Source: Diplonema papillatum
Taxonomy: Eukaryota > Euglenozoa > Diplonemea > Diplonemida > Diplonemidae
Assembly: GCA_030068145.1 (NCBI GenBank)
Contig: JAPJBO010000351.1
Coordinates: 124,001 to 188,000 of the forward strand
Direction: 5' to 3'
DNA: 64,000 nt
Shown here: positions 19,690 through 30,029 of the stretch, in pieces
How positions within the stretch are numbered: the stretch's first letter is position 1
How the letters are laid out: every line of letters begins with the position of its first letter
Translations under genes and position numbers: made by a program
The notes under the pieces: generated by a model
Told to the model about the DNA's origin: nothing
The model's database searches: none
What the model saw: only the letters and a program-made list of their open reading frames with translations

Positions 19690-21067
19690 ATCTATGGCCA
19701 CTGTATAGGACTTCTCCTTTTTTGGTGCCTCCAAAAAGTGTGAACTCGCTTGTTTTGGAAAATTCGAAGGCTTCTTTCACCGCATTAGAGACACCTTTTT
19801 TGAGGTCTTCTTGTGGGAGCTCGTTGAACATCGTTTTGAAATCAAACGTTCGGGGAAGTTTTCTCCGAAGGTACCTGTATCGTTGCTTGATTTCTGCGGC
19901 GACTTCATCAGCACTTTCGATGATCCAGTATCTGGAAATCCCTTTCTCTGATTTCAGAATGTCATCTTTTGCTTTTAGAAACTGCATCACTAGCTTTAAA
20001 CGCTGTGAAAGTAGAGTGTTTGCTTCCGTAGTCGCTGCTTTTGGTTTTCCTTTCGTAGGCTTCGACTGGGGAGGCGGAGGTGCGGGAGGAGGTTCGTCGT
20101 CAAAGTCAAGGCCGTTAAGTTCTTTCCCGCAGACGGGGGGGGCTGCGGGAGGATACACGAAAACGAGGGAGCATACAAAACGTCCTCCGGGATGGCGTAT
20201 GCAGCCGCCGCGTAAATGACCGCGACGCGAGCCGTCTCGTCGTCGTAGTCGACCACAGGCTGCGGTGCTGGAACCGGCAAGGGATCCGTGGACTCGATGA
20301 TATCCATACTGAGATTGACGTAGATCTGCCGGAAGCTGTTTTTTGGGAGTGTGATGCAATCGAGAAACTCGAAGCGAGGTCTTCCTCAGAAAGTACGTGC
20401 CGGCCGCGCGTGGTGGAACCCTGCTGGGTTGTAGAGCAGTGGCAAGTGCACCGTGTTTCCGTTCTTTACCCCACACAAGACACCAGCGTTGCGTACCGTT
20501 AGCCGCAATAGGTCTCCTGGGCTAAAAGCCTCTGGCCGACAGAACAATGTAAGAGAAGTCGGCAAACTGGATCCGTAACTTCGGGAAAAGGATTGGCTCT
20601 GAGGACGCATGCGGGATTGTATTGTGGGTTTAGGTCCGGGCTCAGATTGACGGTGCTGTGAGTGGTGAGCATAAAAAGGCTAGAACGGGGGGGAGTGAGA
20701 AGGCATACTTGTTGAGGTTGAAAACGGTCAGGTTCCACGTCGTCGAGGATGGCGCGTTGAAGATTTTGGCCGGATACGGGTTCGCCGAGTTGATCATGCT
20801 TGTGGCTTCCATCTGCGTCAGCACGCCGTTCTCGACCTTCACGAGGGCGACCCGCCACTCCGGTGTGCCGCCCGCAGAGTTGATGACGCCGCCGAGGCAG
20901 TTGATTTGCAAACTGCCAGCGCCTATATACCTCGTGGCGCTGTAACCAGCGTATATCGCATCAACGGTCCACTTCCTGGGAAGCGTGTCCCAGCAGGCTT
21001 CCGACACAACGAAGGCGAGCGCATGCAGCAGACACAAAAAGCGCAGCATCATCCCGGTTCCGCCCAT
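19690..21067 (-). CDS. Secreted protein of unknown function, multi-exon; 3' end abuts transposon ends
   Basis: The Met at 21067 opens MGGTGMMLRFLCLLHALAFV, a clear signal peptide with likely cleavage near VSEA-CW. Exon 1 (20709-21067) ends at GTATGC; a 53-nt intron (20656-20708) ends in CACAG, and exon 2 continues TVNLSPDLNPQYNPACVLR. Farther along, frames reading FSPGDLLRLTVRNAGVLCGV (about 20386-20540), MDIIESTDPLPVPAPQPVVD (about 20120-20307) and a Pro-rich then helical C-terminal region (about 19700-20150) look like consecutive parts of one protein. The exact exon joins, or a frameshift near 20550, are unresolved. The final codons read into GGCCATCTATGG transposon ends, so the natural 3' end is probably lost. 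Confidence 0.55.
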
Positions 21068-21436
21068 CCTTGCAGAGAGAAAGTGAGAGATTGGCGGCAC
21101 GCAAGGAAAGGTAGCAAATTGTTGCACGGCGCTGTTTTCCCACGACGCGTCCGAACGGGCACCCGAGAGGAGTGTTGAGAACTTGACAAGGATCTTTCGA
21201 TTGCCCGAAAAAGGCAGGTCGCCGTGATCCACGCAGTCCACAGCATATTTTATCGATTCTGCGGAACTTTGCAAGTTCGCCGAAAGCAGTACAAAGCCGT
21301 ACCATCTGCTATCAACTGGGTGTGCCCTCAGTGGGTATGAGTTTCAAGATCTGTAGACCTCGCTGTTCTTCTCCCTGACGGTCGCCCTCGAAGCAAAGCC
21401 GAAAACAGGAATACAGACGGCCCTTTTCGACAATCA

Positions 21437-21705
21437 TTAGGGGTTGACCTCGTTTGCCCCTAGGACGGTCTCGAGGCGCAGGGTATTTGTATGGCACGAG
21501 AATAGTTGGACGAGTCGGTCTTGCTTCTCCTTTTCTTTCGACCATGAGGTGAGCGGCCGACTGTCCGATCTCGGTCGCGAAGGTCTATGCCCAGAAGTGA
21601 TGAGGTCTCCCCACAACACGGGGATGCAGCCAGCCGTCACTGAGTCCCAGACCTCGACTCCATGACGCAGCTGCCCACCGCAGCATTGCGGAAACCTTTG
21701 CGGAA
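21437..21705 (-). pseudogene. Exostosin/GT47-like glycosyltransferase fragment
   Basis: On the minus strand the frame reads FPQCCGGQLRHGVEVWDSVT then AGCIPVLWGDLITSGH. This resembles the nucleotide-sugar-binding block of GT47-like glycosyltransferases, where a Cys-rich segment precedes E-A/S-x-x-x-GCIPV-x-x-D. Nothing else of the enzyme could be placed nearby, although possible splice sites lie upstream (GTAAGT near 21760). It may be one exon of a split gene or a broken copy. Confidence 0.4.
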
Positions 21706-22017
21706 AGGTATGCGTCTACCAAGAGCCGTAGAACAGCTATCCGGGAGCCCGCTGGCGGCGCTGCTTACTTGCCAGCCACACGACTTACTGATGCCCCGAT
21801 GAAACATCACCTGAGCTGAACCGCAGGCCGCTTTTCAACAACGGGGGATCCAGTGCGTTCAAGGCGCTCTAGAACCACTGCTGAACGTGAAGCAAAAGAG
21901 AAGGTGGTGAAAGCTGTCGCAATACCTGTTTTTTTTTAGACTGTTTCTCATTCAAGAAGCCGGTATCCTCAAGTCTCCGGTTGACGGTTTGTTTTCTTCC
22001 TTCTTTCTTCATTTTTC

Positions 22018-22095
22018 TTTCGACAACAGCTTGTGTCAGGCTAGCCCACCCGGGGTCGGTTTGCTCCTTCTTGGCAAGTCTCTACCGTTCAGGAA
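22018..22095 (+). repeat. Dispersed ~75-bp family, copy 1
   Basis: CGACAACAGCTTGTGTCAGG then CTAGCCCACCCGGGGTCGG and GGCAAGTCTCTACCG. The same order of blocks recurs near 26303, 26952 and 27295, always on the plus strand. Confidence 0.6.
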
Positions 22096-22639
22096 GTTGC
22101 GTTGCTTGGTCTCCGTTTTCGTTCCAGCCCCCCCCCCCCGTTTTTGGAGTGAAAGTTTTTCTGCTACCGTCGATCCCGGGTGGGGGACGATCAGTCTGGT
22201 TTTTAGCGATACGGTTGTTTGAAGAAGAGCACTGATGACGCGCTTCAGACAATGGAAGTATAGAGCATTCCGATGCCAGCTGTGAGCTCTCTCTCTCTCT
22301 CTCTCTTTTTACCGGGTGAATCTCGGTCAGTTTGCCGATCGGCAGCCTTGTCATCCATCTTGCACTCGAATCTGCTCGCACACGATCTTCATTTCCCGCG
22401 CTGCGTCATCAACACGTGTGACGGCGATCCGTCGAGCGGATTCGGAGTAGCTCTGAAGGCTGCCGCACCCGTGCCGAAGTCAGACGAGAGGCCGGAGCAA
22501 ACACTTGCAATTGGGACACGTGTGGCGTCAGGGATTTTCCCCTTTAGTGAAAAAAAAAAATTTCACTAAAAAAAAAAAATCCCAAAATGGGCTTGGTGAA
22601 AAAACTTTTTTCACTAAAGGGATTTTGCGTTGCTGGGTG

Positions 22640-22850
22640 TAGGTGGTCAGGGCGCGGGTTGTGGTGGACAGTGTGGGTGGGCGTGGGTGGTGGGCGCTGG
22701 TGGTGGAGTGGGTGCGTGTTGTGTGTGGTCGGGGCGTGGGTTGTGGGTGGTAAGGGCGCGGGTTGTGGTGGACAGTGTGGGTGGGCGTGGGTGGTGGGCT
22801 GGTGGTGAAGTGGGTGCGTGTTGTGTGTGGTCAGGGTGTGGTTTAAGCGG
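22640..22850. repeat. GT-rich ~109-bp unit in two copies, 5' of the hAT transposase
   Basis: Two tandem copies starting GGTCAGGGCGCGGGTTGTGG and GGTAAGGGCGCGGGTTGTGG, strongly strand-asymmetric in G and T. It lies between the left terminus and the transposase, where transposase-binding repeats usually occur. Confidence 0.85.
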
Positions 22851-23102
22851 CCCAACAACAGGTCTGTATGATGCGGACCGTATCCAAGGCGGAAATCGAG
22901 TCAACCAGTGTCCGGATTTGACGACCGGATTCAACGACCGGATATCTGGCGTCCAATTTGACGAGATTTATGGCGGCAGCTCCATCACCTGGTGTCCACC
23001 GGAACAAGTTCTTGTCTCCTTTCAGGCATAGCGCCCACAAAATCACAAATCAATTCATCACATTACATCACACCAGAGCCGGGTTGAGACACAAAAAAGA
23101 CT

Positions 23103-25754
23103 ATGTCACTCACCGCCTTCGGCTTTGTTGGCCCATCACAAAGAGAACCCCCTAGTGATACCATCCAGTATGACTACAGCAACTGGAAGGGGCCCAAGCT
23201 TGAGAAGCAGGCGGGCCTCAGAGACATCGCTCAAGGCACAGGGACCAACCGTCTGAAGAAGGCCGCGCTGCTCAAGAAGATCAAGCAACACGATGCGCAG
23301 AAGAAGATACAGGCTGCTGCGGAAGCTGTTCGAAGCCGTGCTGAAGGCCCATCCGAACAAGAAGTCACTTCTGCTGCAGCCCGGCCGGAAGAAGATGCAG
23401 AAGACAGCGATGCGGACGGTGCACCGGCTGCATTTTTCGGAGATGGGTACAACGTCACCTCGGAGTACGTACCGGATGATGAAGATGCCGAAGCCGCCTT
23501 CGCTTACATCGCGGCCTCGTTCATCGTTCTTGCCTGCGCGAATCATCATGTCACCGTGCCTGCTGTTGTCGTCGTTGAAGAAGACGAACCTGCGTCGACT
23601 GCTGGGGAAGCGGGAAAAGACACGCGTCGATTTGGAACGTCGACCATCTTGAGCGCCACAGTTAACAGGTGGATCTTTGAGTTTCCGTGGCTTGATGTGT
23701 CCGATGACGGAGCTCAGTGCAAGGTGTGCAGCGAAAAGTATCCGAACCTCAAACAACTTATGGTCAACACGCGTTACTCGCTCCCTTCTCACATTCGCGT
23801 GAGGATTCAGACACACGAGCGCACCATGCAACACCAGTCTTCAGCGAACATCTTGACGCACATCCGGGCTTCTGCTTCGAGGGCAAGGGATCAGCTGCGG
23901 AAAATCATCAAGACGATTTACAAAATCGCAAGGCTTGAGATCCCGCATTCCGAACACACCAATGACCTGATGTCGTTCTTCTCGCGGCTTCATGGCGACA
24001 CCGACTTCACCACGTGGCTGGACCAAGACGCAACATACACGTCGTCTTCTACAGTGACCGAAATTTTGGGATTGATTGGGGTCGTACTTGAGAAGCAACT
24101 GTACAAAGAAGTTAAAGAGTCGCGCTTCTGGTCCACCACAGCTGACGGAACAACAGATGTGAAAGGCAACCACCAGCTTGTTGTCACCATTCGCTACCTC
24201 CTGAACGGCACTCCTCGGGAACGTTTTCTCGACCTATCTGTGCTGCACGACCAGAGCTCTACGGGTTATGCAACGGCAATCCAGAACGCGTTGCGCCACC
24301 TCCCCAAGGCAGGCTTCGTCTCCTGTTCGTTTGATGGAGCTTCGTCCATGAGTGGAAGGTTCCAAGGCGCGGAGAAGAAAGTTCGCGGAGGCATCAATGC
24401 AACCGCAATCTTTGTTTGGTGCTGCGCCCACGTGCTCAACCTTCTCGCGCAGGACGGAGTGAAGGCAGTCGGATTCCTGCAGGAGTTCTTCAGGACGGTG
24501 CGTTCGTTGTGGTTAATTTTTTCGGACTCTGACATCAACCAGCTCGTGTTGGACTCTGTCTTCGCTGACGAAGAATTCGCGGCAACGTGCGAATCTGTCA
24601 ACCGTTCCCTTGCGGAGCCTTCAGAGACGCGTTGGCTGGCCCGGTGGAGAAGTGTGACAGTGATCCGCAAGCAGTACAGTGCCATTCGCGAGGCCCTGCA
24701 TCGCATCTGGAAAGACCGAAACAGCACGCAGGCCGAATACCTGTACAAAGAGGTGAGTACTCCCCAGTTCTTCGCTTGTCTTATGCTCACTTGCGATGTT
24801 CTGCAAAAGATGCATGCTGTCTCCCTTGTGTTCCAGAACACTGGGACAACTGTCGCAGATGTGTGTCGTGAAGCAGACCTCCTCGAAGCAGAACTCGAAC
24901 TGCTACAAACGGAAGACAGGGCAAAGAAGGTAACCAAGTATTACGGAACCTGGCGCAAGTCTTTCTACGCAGCAACGGGTGTGGCTCTCAGTCCGGGCGC
25001 TTTCACAATCTTTCATTCCACTGTGGCGACCCCGTACATCAAAGCTCTGCTGAGTGCTACAAAGAAACGGTTTGAGTTCAAGGGTATCTTGCGTCACTTT
25101 GCTATCTTCGACCGGAAGGTCTGGCCTGCTAATGCCCATGTCACAGACTATGGTGACGAGTCCATCACCAAACTCCATGAGTTTTTGTGTCAGCCAGGAA
25201 CTGTCACTTACAGGGAATATGTTGTGGTGGAGGCCGCCACTGAGAAAATGCCAAGGCCAACATACAGTGACACCGAGTTCGAAACGAAAACGAAGGTCGG
25301 CACCCCTCTCTTGACTTCCACACGTGACGAGCTGATTGCTGACTGGACTTTGCTCAAAGAAGTACTTCGTCGCCGTAACACACCAGATGCTGTATTCCAG
25401 GCGTTTGCCCCCCAAGGTTGTGCAGGCACTCGGATGCCGGCCTTGCAAGTACTTGTTGAATTGGCGCAGACAGTTGTAACCTCGTCGGCAGAGAGCGAGC
25501 GTCAGTTCAGCACGTTGGCTCGGGTGAAGACTAGGCTACGAAACCGCTTGTTGAACACGACACTCTGGGCCATGTTCCGCATTGTTGATGCCGACAACAA
25601 GGAAATGAGCGACGAAACTGCCGAGGAAGTGATAGACCTGTTTGCTCAGGGATTGTCGGCCGTGACCCTGCGGACCATGTACCTTGCTGGCGATCTCGAC
25701 AACGCCCCGGAAGGAGCTAAGCGCAAGAGGCGCAAAATTGGCCTTTCAGCATGA
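23103..25754 (+). CDS. hAT-family transposase (zf-TTF / hAT dimerisation type), 883 residues
   Basis: Residues 34-62 form a SAP-like basic helical pair (LRDIAQGTGTNRLKKAALLKK), followed by an acidic linker. Residues 187-245 (W-x-F-PWLD... CKVCSEKY...H) form a TTF/BED-like zinc finger for terminal binding. The RNase-H-like core has TADGTTD (Asp ~348) and SFDGASSM (Asp ~411), with the CCAHVLNL C-x2-H signature at 440-446. The SETRWLARW segment lies in the insertion domain. TSSAESERQFSTLARVKTRL (about 793-812) is the hAT C-terminal dimerisation motif and carries the late Glu. A Lys/Arg-rich C-terminus (KRKRRK) is a likely nuclear signal. The start was taken at the first in-frame Met. The protein looks intact. 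Confidence 0.93.
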   Translation: MSLTAFGFVGPSQREPPSDTIQYDYSNWKGPKLEKQAGLRDIAQGTGTNRLKKAALLKKIKQHDAQKKIQAAAEAVRSRAEGPSEQEVTSAAARPEEDAEDSDADGAPAAFFGDGYNVTSEYVPDDEDAEAAFAYIAASFIVLACANHHVTVPAVVVVEEDEPASTAGEAGKDTRRFGTSTILSATVNRWIFEFPWLDVSDDGAQCKVCSEKYPNLKQLMVNTRYSLPSHIRVRIQTHERTMQHQSSANILTHIRASASRARDQLRKIIKTIYKIARLEIPHSEHTNDLMSFFSRLHGDTDFTTWLDQDATYTSSSTVTEILGLIGVVLEKQLYKEVKESRFWSTTADGTTDVKGNHQLVVTIRYLLNGTPRERFLDLSVLHDQSSTGYATAIQNALRHLPKAGFVSCSFDGASSMSGRFQGAEKKVRGGINATAIFVWCCAHVLNLLAQDGVKAVGFLQEFFRTVRSLWLIFSDSDINQLVLDSVFADEEFAATCESVNRSLAEPSETRWLARWRSVTVIRKQYSAIREALHRIWKDRNSTQAEYLYKEVSTPQFFACLMLTCDVLQKMHAVSLVFQNTGTTVADVCREADLLEAELELLQTEDRAKKVTKYYGTWRKSFYAATGVALSPGAFTIFHSTVATPYIKALLSATKKRFEFKGILRHFAIFDRKVWPANAHVTDYGDESITKLHEFLCQPGTVTYREYVVVEAATEKMPRPTYSDTEFETKTKVGTPLLTSTRDELIADWTLLKEVLRRRNTPDAVFQAFAPQGCAGTRMPALQVLVELAQTVVTSSAESERQFSTLARVKTRLRNRLLNTTLWAMFRIVDADNKEMSDETAEEVIDLFAQGLSAVTLRTMYLAGDLDNAPEGAKRKRRKIGLSA

Positions 25755-26302
25755 ACCCTTTGTGATTTCTACTTACATCTTCTACTTACATCGTTCACGG
25801 CATCATGTGTAGCTGTTCTGCATGTTCTCTGAATCCGTTTCCTGCTTGATCTGAAGAGGAGCAAGAGGGTAGGGAGTGAGCTAGCACCCCAAACTTGAGT
25901 GGGGTGAAGGGCCAGAGGGACCCCCGCTTATGGGGCTACGAGGTCAACGACGCGTACCACACACAGACAGACACAGGCACGTGTCGACTGGCACCCACAC
26001 CACACCACACCGGCAGAAAAACTTTTCTGCCGGAGTGAAATTTTTTTTCACCACGGGTTTGGCCCGAAACTGGTGAGTGGAAAAACCCCTGTGTGGCGTG
26101 CAAAAAAAAAAAAAAAGGATGGGAGCCGCGAGCCAGCAGGGCCGTGGCTTGCTGCTTCTGAGTTGTCAACGAAACTCGGTCAAAAGTTGGTCGGCAACTA
26201 GTTTGAGTTAAGTAAAGTTCGGCCAACGGAGCACCTGTATTTCGGGGTCGCCGCCATTGGTTTCGTGGGCAAGCACAGTTTTGGCGAAGCACATGTTTCT
26301 CT

Positions 26303-26375
26303 CAACGCACAAGTGTCGGATAATTCACCCGAAGGATTGATCCCTTTTGGCAAGTTATCCTTACCGGCGGAGGTT
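26303..26375 (+). repeat. Dispersed ~75-bp family, copy 2
   Basis: Shares CACCCGAAGG, TTGATCCCTTTTGGCAAG and TACCGGCGGAGGTTGG with copies 1 and 4. Copy 3 (26952-27004) retains the left half only. Confidence 0.6.
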
Positions 26376-27294
26376 GGTCGAGAATGGCTTCCTTGATTCT
26401 CAAAACCAGGTCCCATCAGGTTTCTTATTATTGGAGACAAACGTATATTCCGACATAGTGGGTTTTAAACCCACTTCGTCGCCTTTTTGAATCCACTTTT
26501 TCGCCCCCTGGCGATTTGTGCAGGCAACGCGACAGTACGGATTCAGCCCTACCCCGATGTGGACTCCTATGACCCCGATTATAATGACCTCCTATGCCCC
26601 ACTCTGACCCCCTATGGACCCAAGGTGAGGCGACGAAGTGGATTGGCGACACGACGTGGACACAAGGTGGTGTCCAATTATCCCTGTCCATCCTCCAGAT
26701 ATGTACACATTGGATTTCTGCCCTCGAAGAATGAAATGAAAATCTCGTGGTTCTAACCGGTGCACAGCCACGGCTGAGGGCCGCGGTGGGCTACGTATGA
26801 AGACCCCTGCATACAATGTATGCCACCCCTCCCGTCATGTACGTTCTTTATTTTTTTTTTTTTTTTTTCCCCCCCTCTCCATCGCAGCGCAGGCTAAACG
26901 ACCGATTGATGGACCCTGATGAGACACGCAGATCCTTAGCTTCTCTACTTCTTCGTTAACGACAGCAAATGGCAAACTAACCCACCCGAAGGCTTTGGGT
27001 TATAGAGTGTTTTGTTTCTTTTCTTTCGATCGTATTATTTCAGGTGTGCGGTTGTTATGACATCCTGACCGCAACAACGGAGGCAATGTCCCGTACATCT
27101 TCCTTGATAACACGTAGCTTGAAACACCGCGTCCCCAGAAGTTCTCGGCGGTTCTGGGCATTTCAGAGGCACGGAAGCCTTTTCTTCGACATTCGAAAAT
27201 ACATGGGCCGACTCGGCTGTCAGTCTCGCGGCCTGAGCAGGGTTAGGTAGCGCGCCAGGCCGGTTTTTCCTTTCGGCTTTTTTTTTTTTTTTTT

Positions 27295-27378
27295 TCCCGA
27301 CGACAACTAGTGTCAGACTAGCCTACCCGAAGGCAGTTGATTCCTTTAGGCAAGATTTCTCTACCGGCGGAAGTTGTT
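27295..27378 (+). repeat. Dispersed ~75-bp family, copy 4
   Basis: Closest to copy 2: TACCCGAAGGCAGTTGATTC, GGCAAGATTTCTCTACCGG. It follows a poly-T run and precedes a longer one. Confidence 0.6.
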
Positions 27379-27398
27379 TGGGTTAACGTCTTTTTTTT

Positions 27399-27429
<31 letters not shown>

Positions 27430-27829
27430 AATAAATGCCTTTAAGGTATTGCTAGCGCTATGATCCATGATCTCCACACCGTATCATTCCTTTGGCACCA
27501 TGTGCGCGAGACCTCGAAAGCATGAGACACACGCGGTATTCCCTCGCAAGCCCTACATCGGAGGACGCATCGGACTTCCGGTCATCCTTCACGAAAGGCA
27601 GTACAGCGGACGTTCATCTCATTGCAGCCCTTCCCGTCAGTCTGTTGTGCTGAAGGCCTTCGTTTCTACTTCAGTCGACACAAGGCCCTCGTTAGCGTCA
27701 TCTCGTCTGTGTGCTCCTGAACTGTGGCACTGCTTGACGCACCATCAAAGTCGTCATTTGAACCAAGCTACGTGTTTACAGGCCAGACACCATACAGACT
27801 GTCTCTCACCTCAGTGTTGGAGAGAGAAG

Positions 27830-28044
27830 AAATACTCGAGGGGCTGTCTTCTGCTTACTTCGAAGGAGGCTAGAAACAACACAACTACAAAGTGGGTCTT
27901 TTGTTGACAACGCTTACGCCCGCCACTGAACCCAGATTCACCTGTGTTCGTGTGGGCTACAGCACATTTACCTCCTTTGATCGTTTGCAGATGGCAGCCT
28001 CAAGTATTTCCTACAAAGCAGGTGCTTATACAAAAAAAGAAAAC
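27830..28044 (+). repeat. AAATACTCGAGG family, copy 1 (~215 bp)
   Basis: Begins AAATACTCGAGGGGCTG and ends in an A-rich tail (CTTATACAAAAAAAGAAAAC). The same block occurs at 30030-30397 and 45182-45400 on the plus strand and inverted at 28682-28813. The A-rich 3' end suggests a SINE-like retroposon, while the inverted partner 640 bp away would also fit a TIR element. Confidence 0.8.
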
Positions 28045-28681
28045 GAAGTTCGCCCAGGCAAGAGCGTAACGGTCAACCGCGCACGGAAGCGCCTGAGGCA
28101 CAACCCCGTCCGCTCCGTACGTGTTCAGCGAAGGTACGTCATTGCTTGATGATTTGATTTGGAAAATTGGCAGCTACTAGACCCGCAGATCCGCGGATCT
28201 GCAGTACTGCCGAATACGTGAACATCGGCTCAGGTTTTCCTGTCACTGCTCATCCGGTCCTGAGAAGGCCCTGCCGAATCCAGCTGCTACCCAGATGCCC
28301 CCTGTCAGAGGGGGGGGCAAATGTGTAGGCGCTTTGGTTTTCGAGGCGTGCCGAGCAATCGATCGTTTCGAAGATGGCCAGAGATATGGCCAAGGGGTCT
28401 GGGTCTTTCGATTTCGTTTCGCAGGCGGAGCTCGCTCCGGCGAGTGCTGCAGTCTCGAACCTCTCTCAACCCACCCCAAGGCGCGCGCATGGCGCCTTGA
28501 GAATAGCTGAGTCGCTAGAAAAAGCGCGTGTGTTTATATTCTCGCTTTCTTGCGAGAGGGGGTTGAAAAAATAGGAGACGTGTGTGCTTTTTTTTTACGG
28601 TGTTTGTTCAGGGGTCTTAAAAGTTTGGGTGTTGGAGCGGAAACGCTGGTGTCAGCCAAAAACCCGGTGTGAGGTCAAATA
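28045..28681. other. Between inverted repeats, no supported gene
   Basis: Short frames on both strands (for example 28374-28574 plus) have no recognisable domain. A palindromic GATCCGCGGATC lies near 28189. Confidence 0.4.
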
Positions 28682-28813
28682 TTTTTTTTGTATAAGCACC
28701 TGCTTCGCACCTGCTGTGTAAGCGTTCAACAAAAAAGACCCACTTTGTAGTTGTATTGTTTTCTCCCCATCTAGCCTCTTCGAAATGAGCACAAGGCAGT
28801 CCCTCGAGTATTT
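28682..28813 (-). repeat. AAATACTCGAGG family, copy 2, inverted and internally deleted
   Basis: The reverse complement starts AAATACTCGAGGGACTGCC and ends AGCAGGTGCTTATACAAAAA. It lacks the middle third present in copy 1. Confidence 0.75.
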
Positions 28814-29135
28814 TTCCAACACTTGGGCAGCAGGGGATGATTTAAGACAAAAATCTACGCTCTAAACTAGGGTTTTGAGGAATCACACAGCATTCAGCGG
28901 TGAGTCACCTCCACCCCTACTGTAGCCCCGACAGTAGGCTGTTCTTCGGGTGGGGGGAGACCTGCCCGCGCAGCGACATATTTTCGGGTGGTGAGCCACC
29001 GCTTCTGCGCGCGTGCGTGTGCTGCCTCCGGTGCACGCCAAGATTGAACCAGCGTTAAACTCCGGGACGCCGACTCAGCAATTCTTTTTTGTGGCTGGCA
29101 TCTTGTCAGTGGTTTTGTGTTTCTCAAAGGACCTC

Positions 29136-29470
29136 CTGCGCCGCAGGCGCGGAAACTTTTAAACGATCGCACTTATGGATCAAAGCAGATGGGCAGGGGC
29201 AGTAGTGTGGCTCGTCACAACTAGGTTGGCTGACATGTCAACCATACCTGCGCCGCAGGCGCGGAAACTTTGACGGTTGCACTTACAGCTACACAGATGG
29301 GCGGAAATACGTTGGCTGTTCACCGGCTGCAGCAAATTTTCGTCCTGCACAAAGCCCCTGCATTGCCTGCCACGGTGGAACATTGTGAACAGAATGAGCA
29401 AATAATGTGATAGCCCCATTACGGAAAAGATACTCAGCCAAATAACTGCGCCAGGCGCGGAAAATTCTGG
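29136..29470. repeat. Three copies of a GC-rich motif CTGCGCCGCAGGCGCGGAAA
   Basis: Copies near 29138, 29250 and (shortened) 29447, each followed by an A/T-rich ACTTTT-like stretch. The motif contains the palindrome CTGCGCCGCAG or its imperfect form. The intervening segments (GATCGCACTTATGG.. and GGTTGCACTTACAG..) are also related, so this is a degenerate tandem repeat of about 110 bp. Confidence 0.6.
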
Positions 29471-29519
29471 TGCATTTTCTGGCCAGCCAGGCTGAGAACA
29501 TCGGTAAAAACTGTTTTCC

Positions 29520-30000
29520 ATGAAAGCAATTTCCGCCGGTGGTTTCTGATATGAGAAGATTTTCATCGGGTTTCTGCCACGACAAATTTCCACCGATGGG
29601 TTCCGCTACAAAAGATTTCCACCAATAGTTTCCCATGAAGAAATTTCTGCCGGTGGTTTCCGCCACGAAGAAATTTCCATCAGGTTTCCGCCACGAGAAA
29701 AATTTCCGCCAGTAGTCTCCGCCACGAGAAAATTTCCATCAGTTTTCTGTTGTGAGAGAAATTTCCACCAACAGTTTCCCACGAAAGAAACTTCCGCCAG
29801 TAGCTTTCGCCACGAGAAATTTCCCATCAGGTTTCTGTCGTGAGAGAACTTCCACCAACAGTTTCCCACGGAAAAAATTCTCCCAGTAGCTTTCGCCACG
29901 AGAAATTTTCCATCAGTTTTCTGTCGTGAGAGACCACTCACCTCTACCAACATTTTCCCACGAAAGAAATTTCCGCCAGTAGTTTCCACGAGAAAATTCC
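29520..30000. repeat. Degenerate ~88-bp minisatellite
   Basis: Repeating blocks TTTCCGCCAGTAG, TTTCCATCAGTTTTCTGT and TTCCACCAACAGTTTCCCAC recur about five times. It stays open on the minus strand over 133 codons and would encode Trp/Asn/Gly-rich repeats, but this looks like a by-product of the repeat. Confidence 0.75.
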
Positions 30001-30029
30001 CAGCCATCAGTGAAAAACCAGAAATCCGG

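Larger units (their letters stand above)
22529..26091 (+). mobile_element. hAT DNA transposon, apparently complete
   Basis: It begins CAGGGATTTTCCC and ends in the inverted form of CAGGGGTTTTTCC, the short CAGGG ends typical of hAT elements. TGTGGCGT lies directly outside both ends (22521-22528 and 26092-26099), a perfect 8-bp target duplication. Subterminal A/T hairpins (TTTAGTGAAAAA facing TTTTTCACTAAA at 22545-22617) and a GT-rich minisatellite precede the gene. The transposase frame is uninterrupted over 883 codons. Perfect TSD and open frame suggest recent activity. Confidence 0.95.
26100..27829. other. Repeat-rich intergenic region with long poly-T tracts
   Basis: It contains copies 2-4 of the ~75-bp family (near 26303-26375, 26952-27004, 27295-27378), T-tracts at 26848-26868, 27279-27297 and 27391-27430, and a short inverted pair CTTCGTCGCC / GGCGACGAAG (26474, 26630). 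No gene is supported. Confidence 0.6.
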
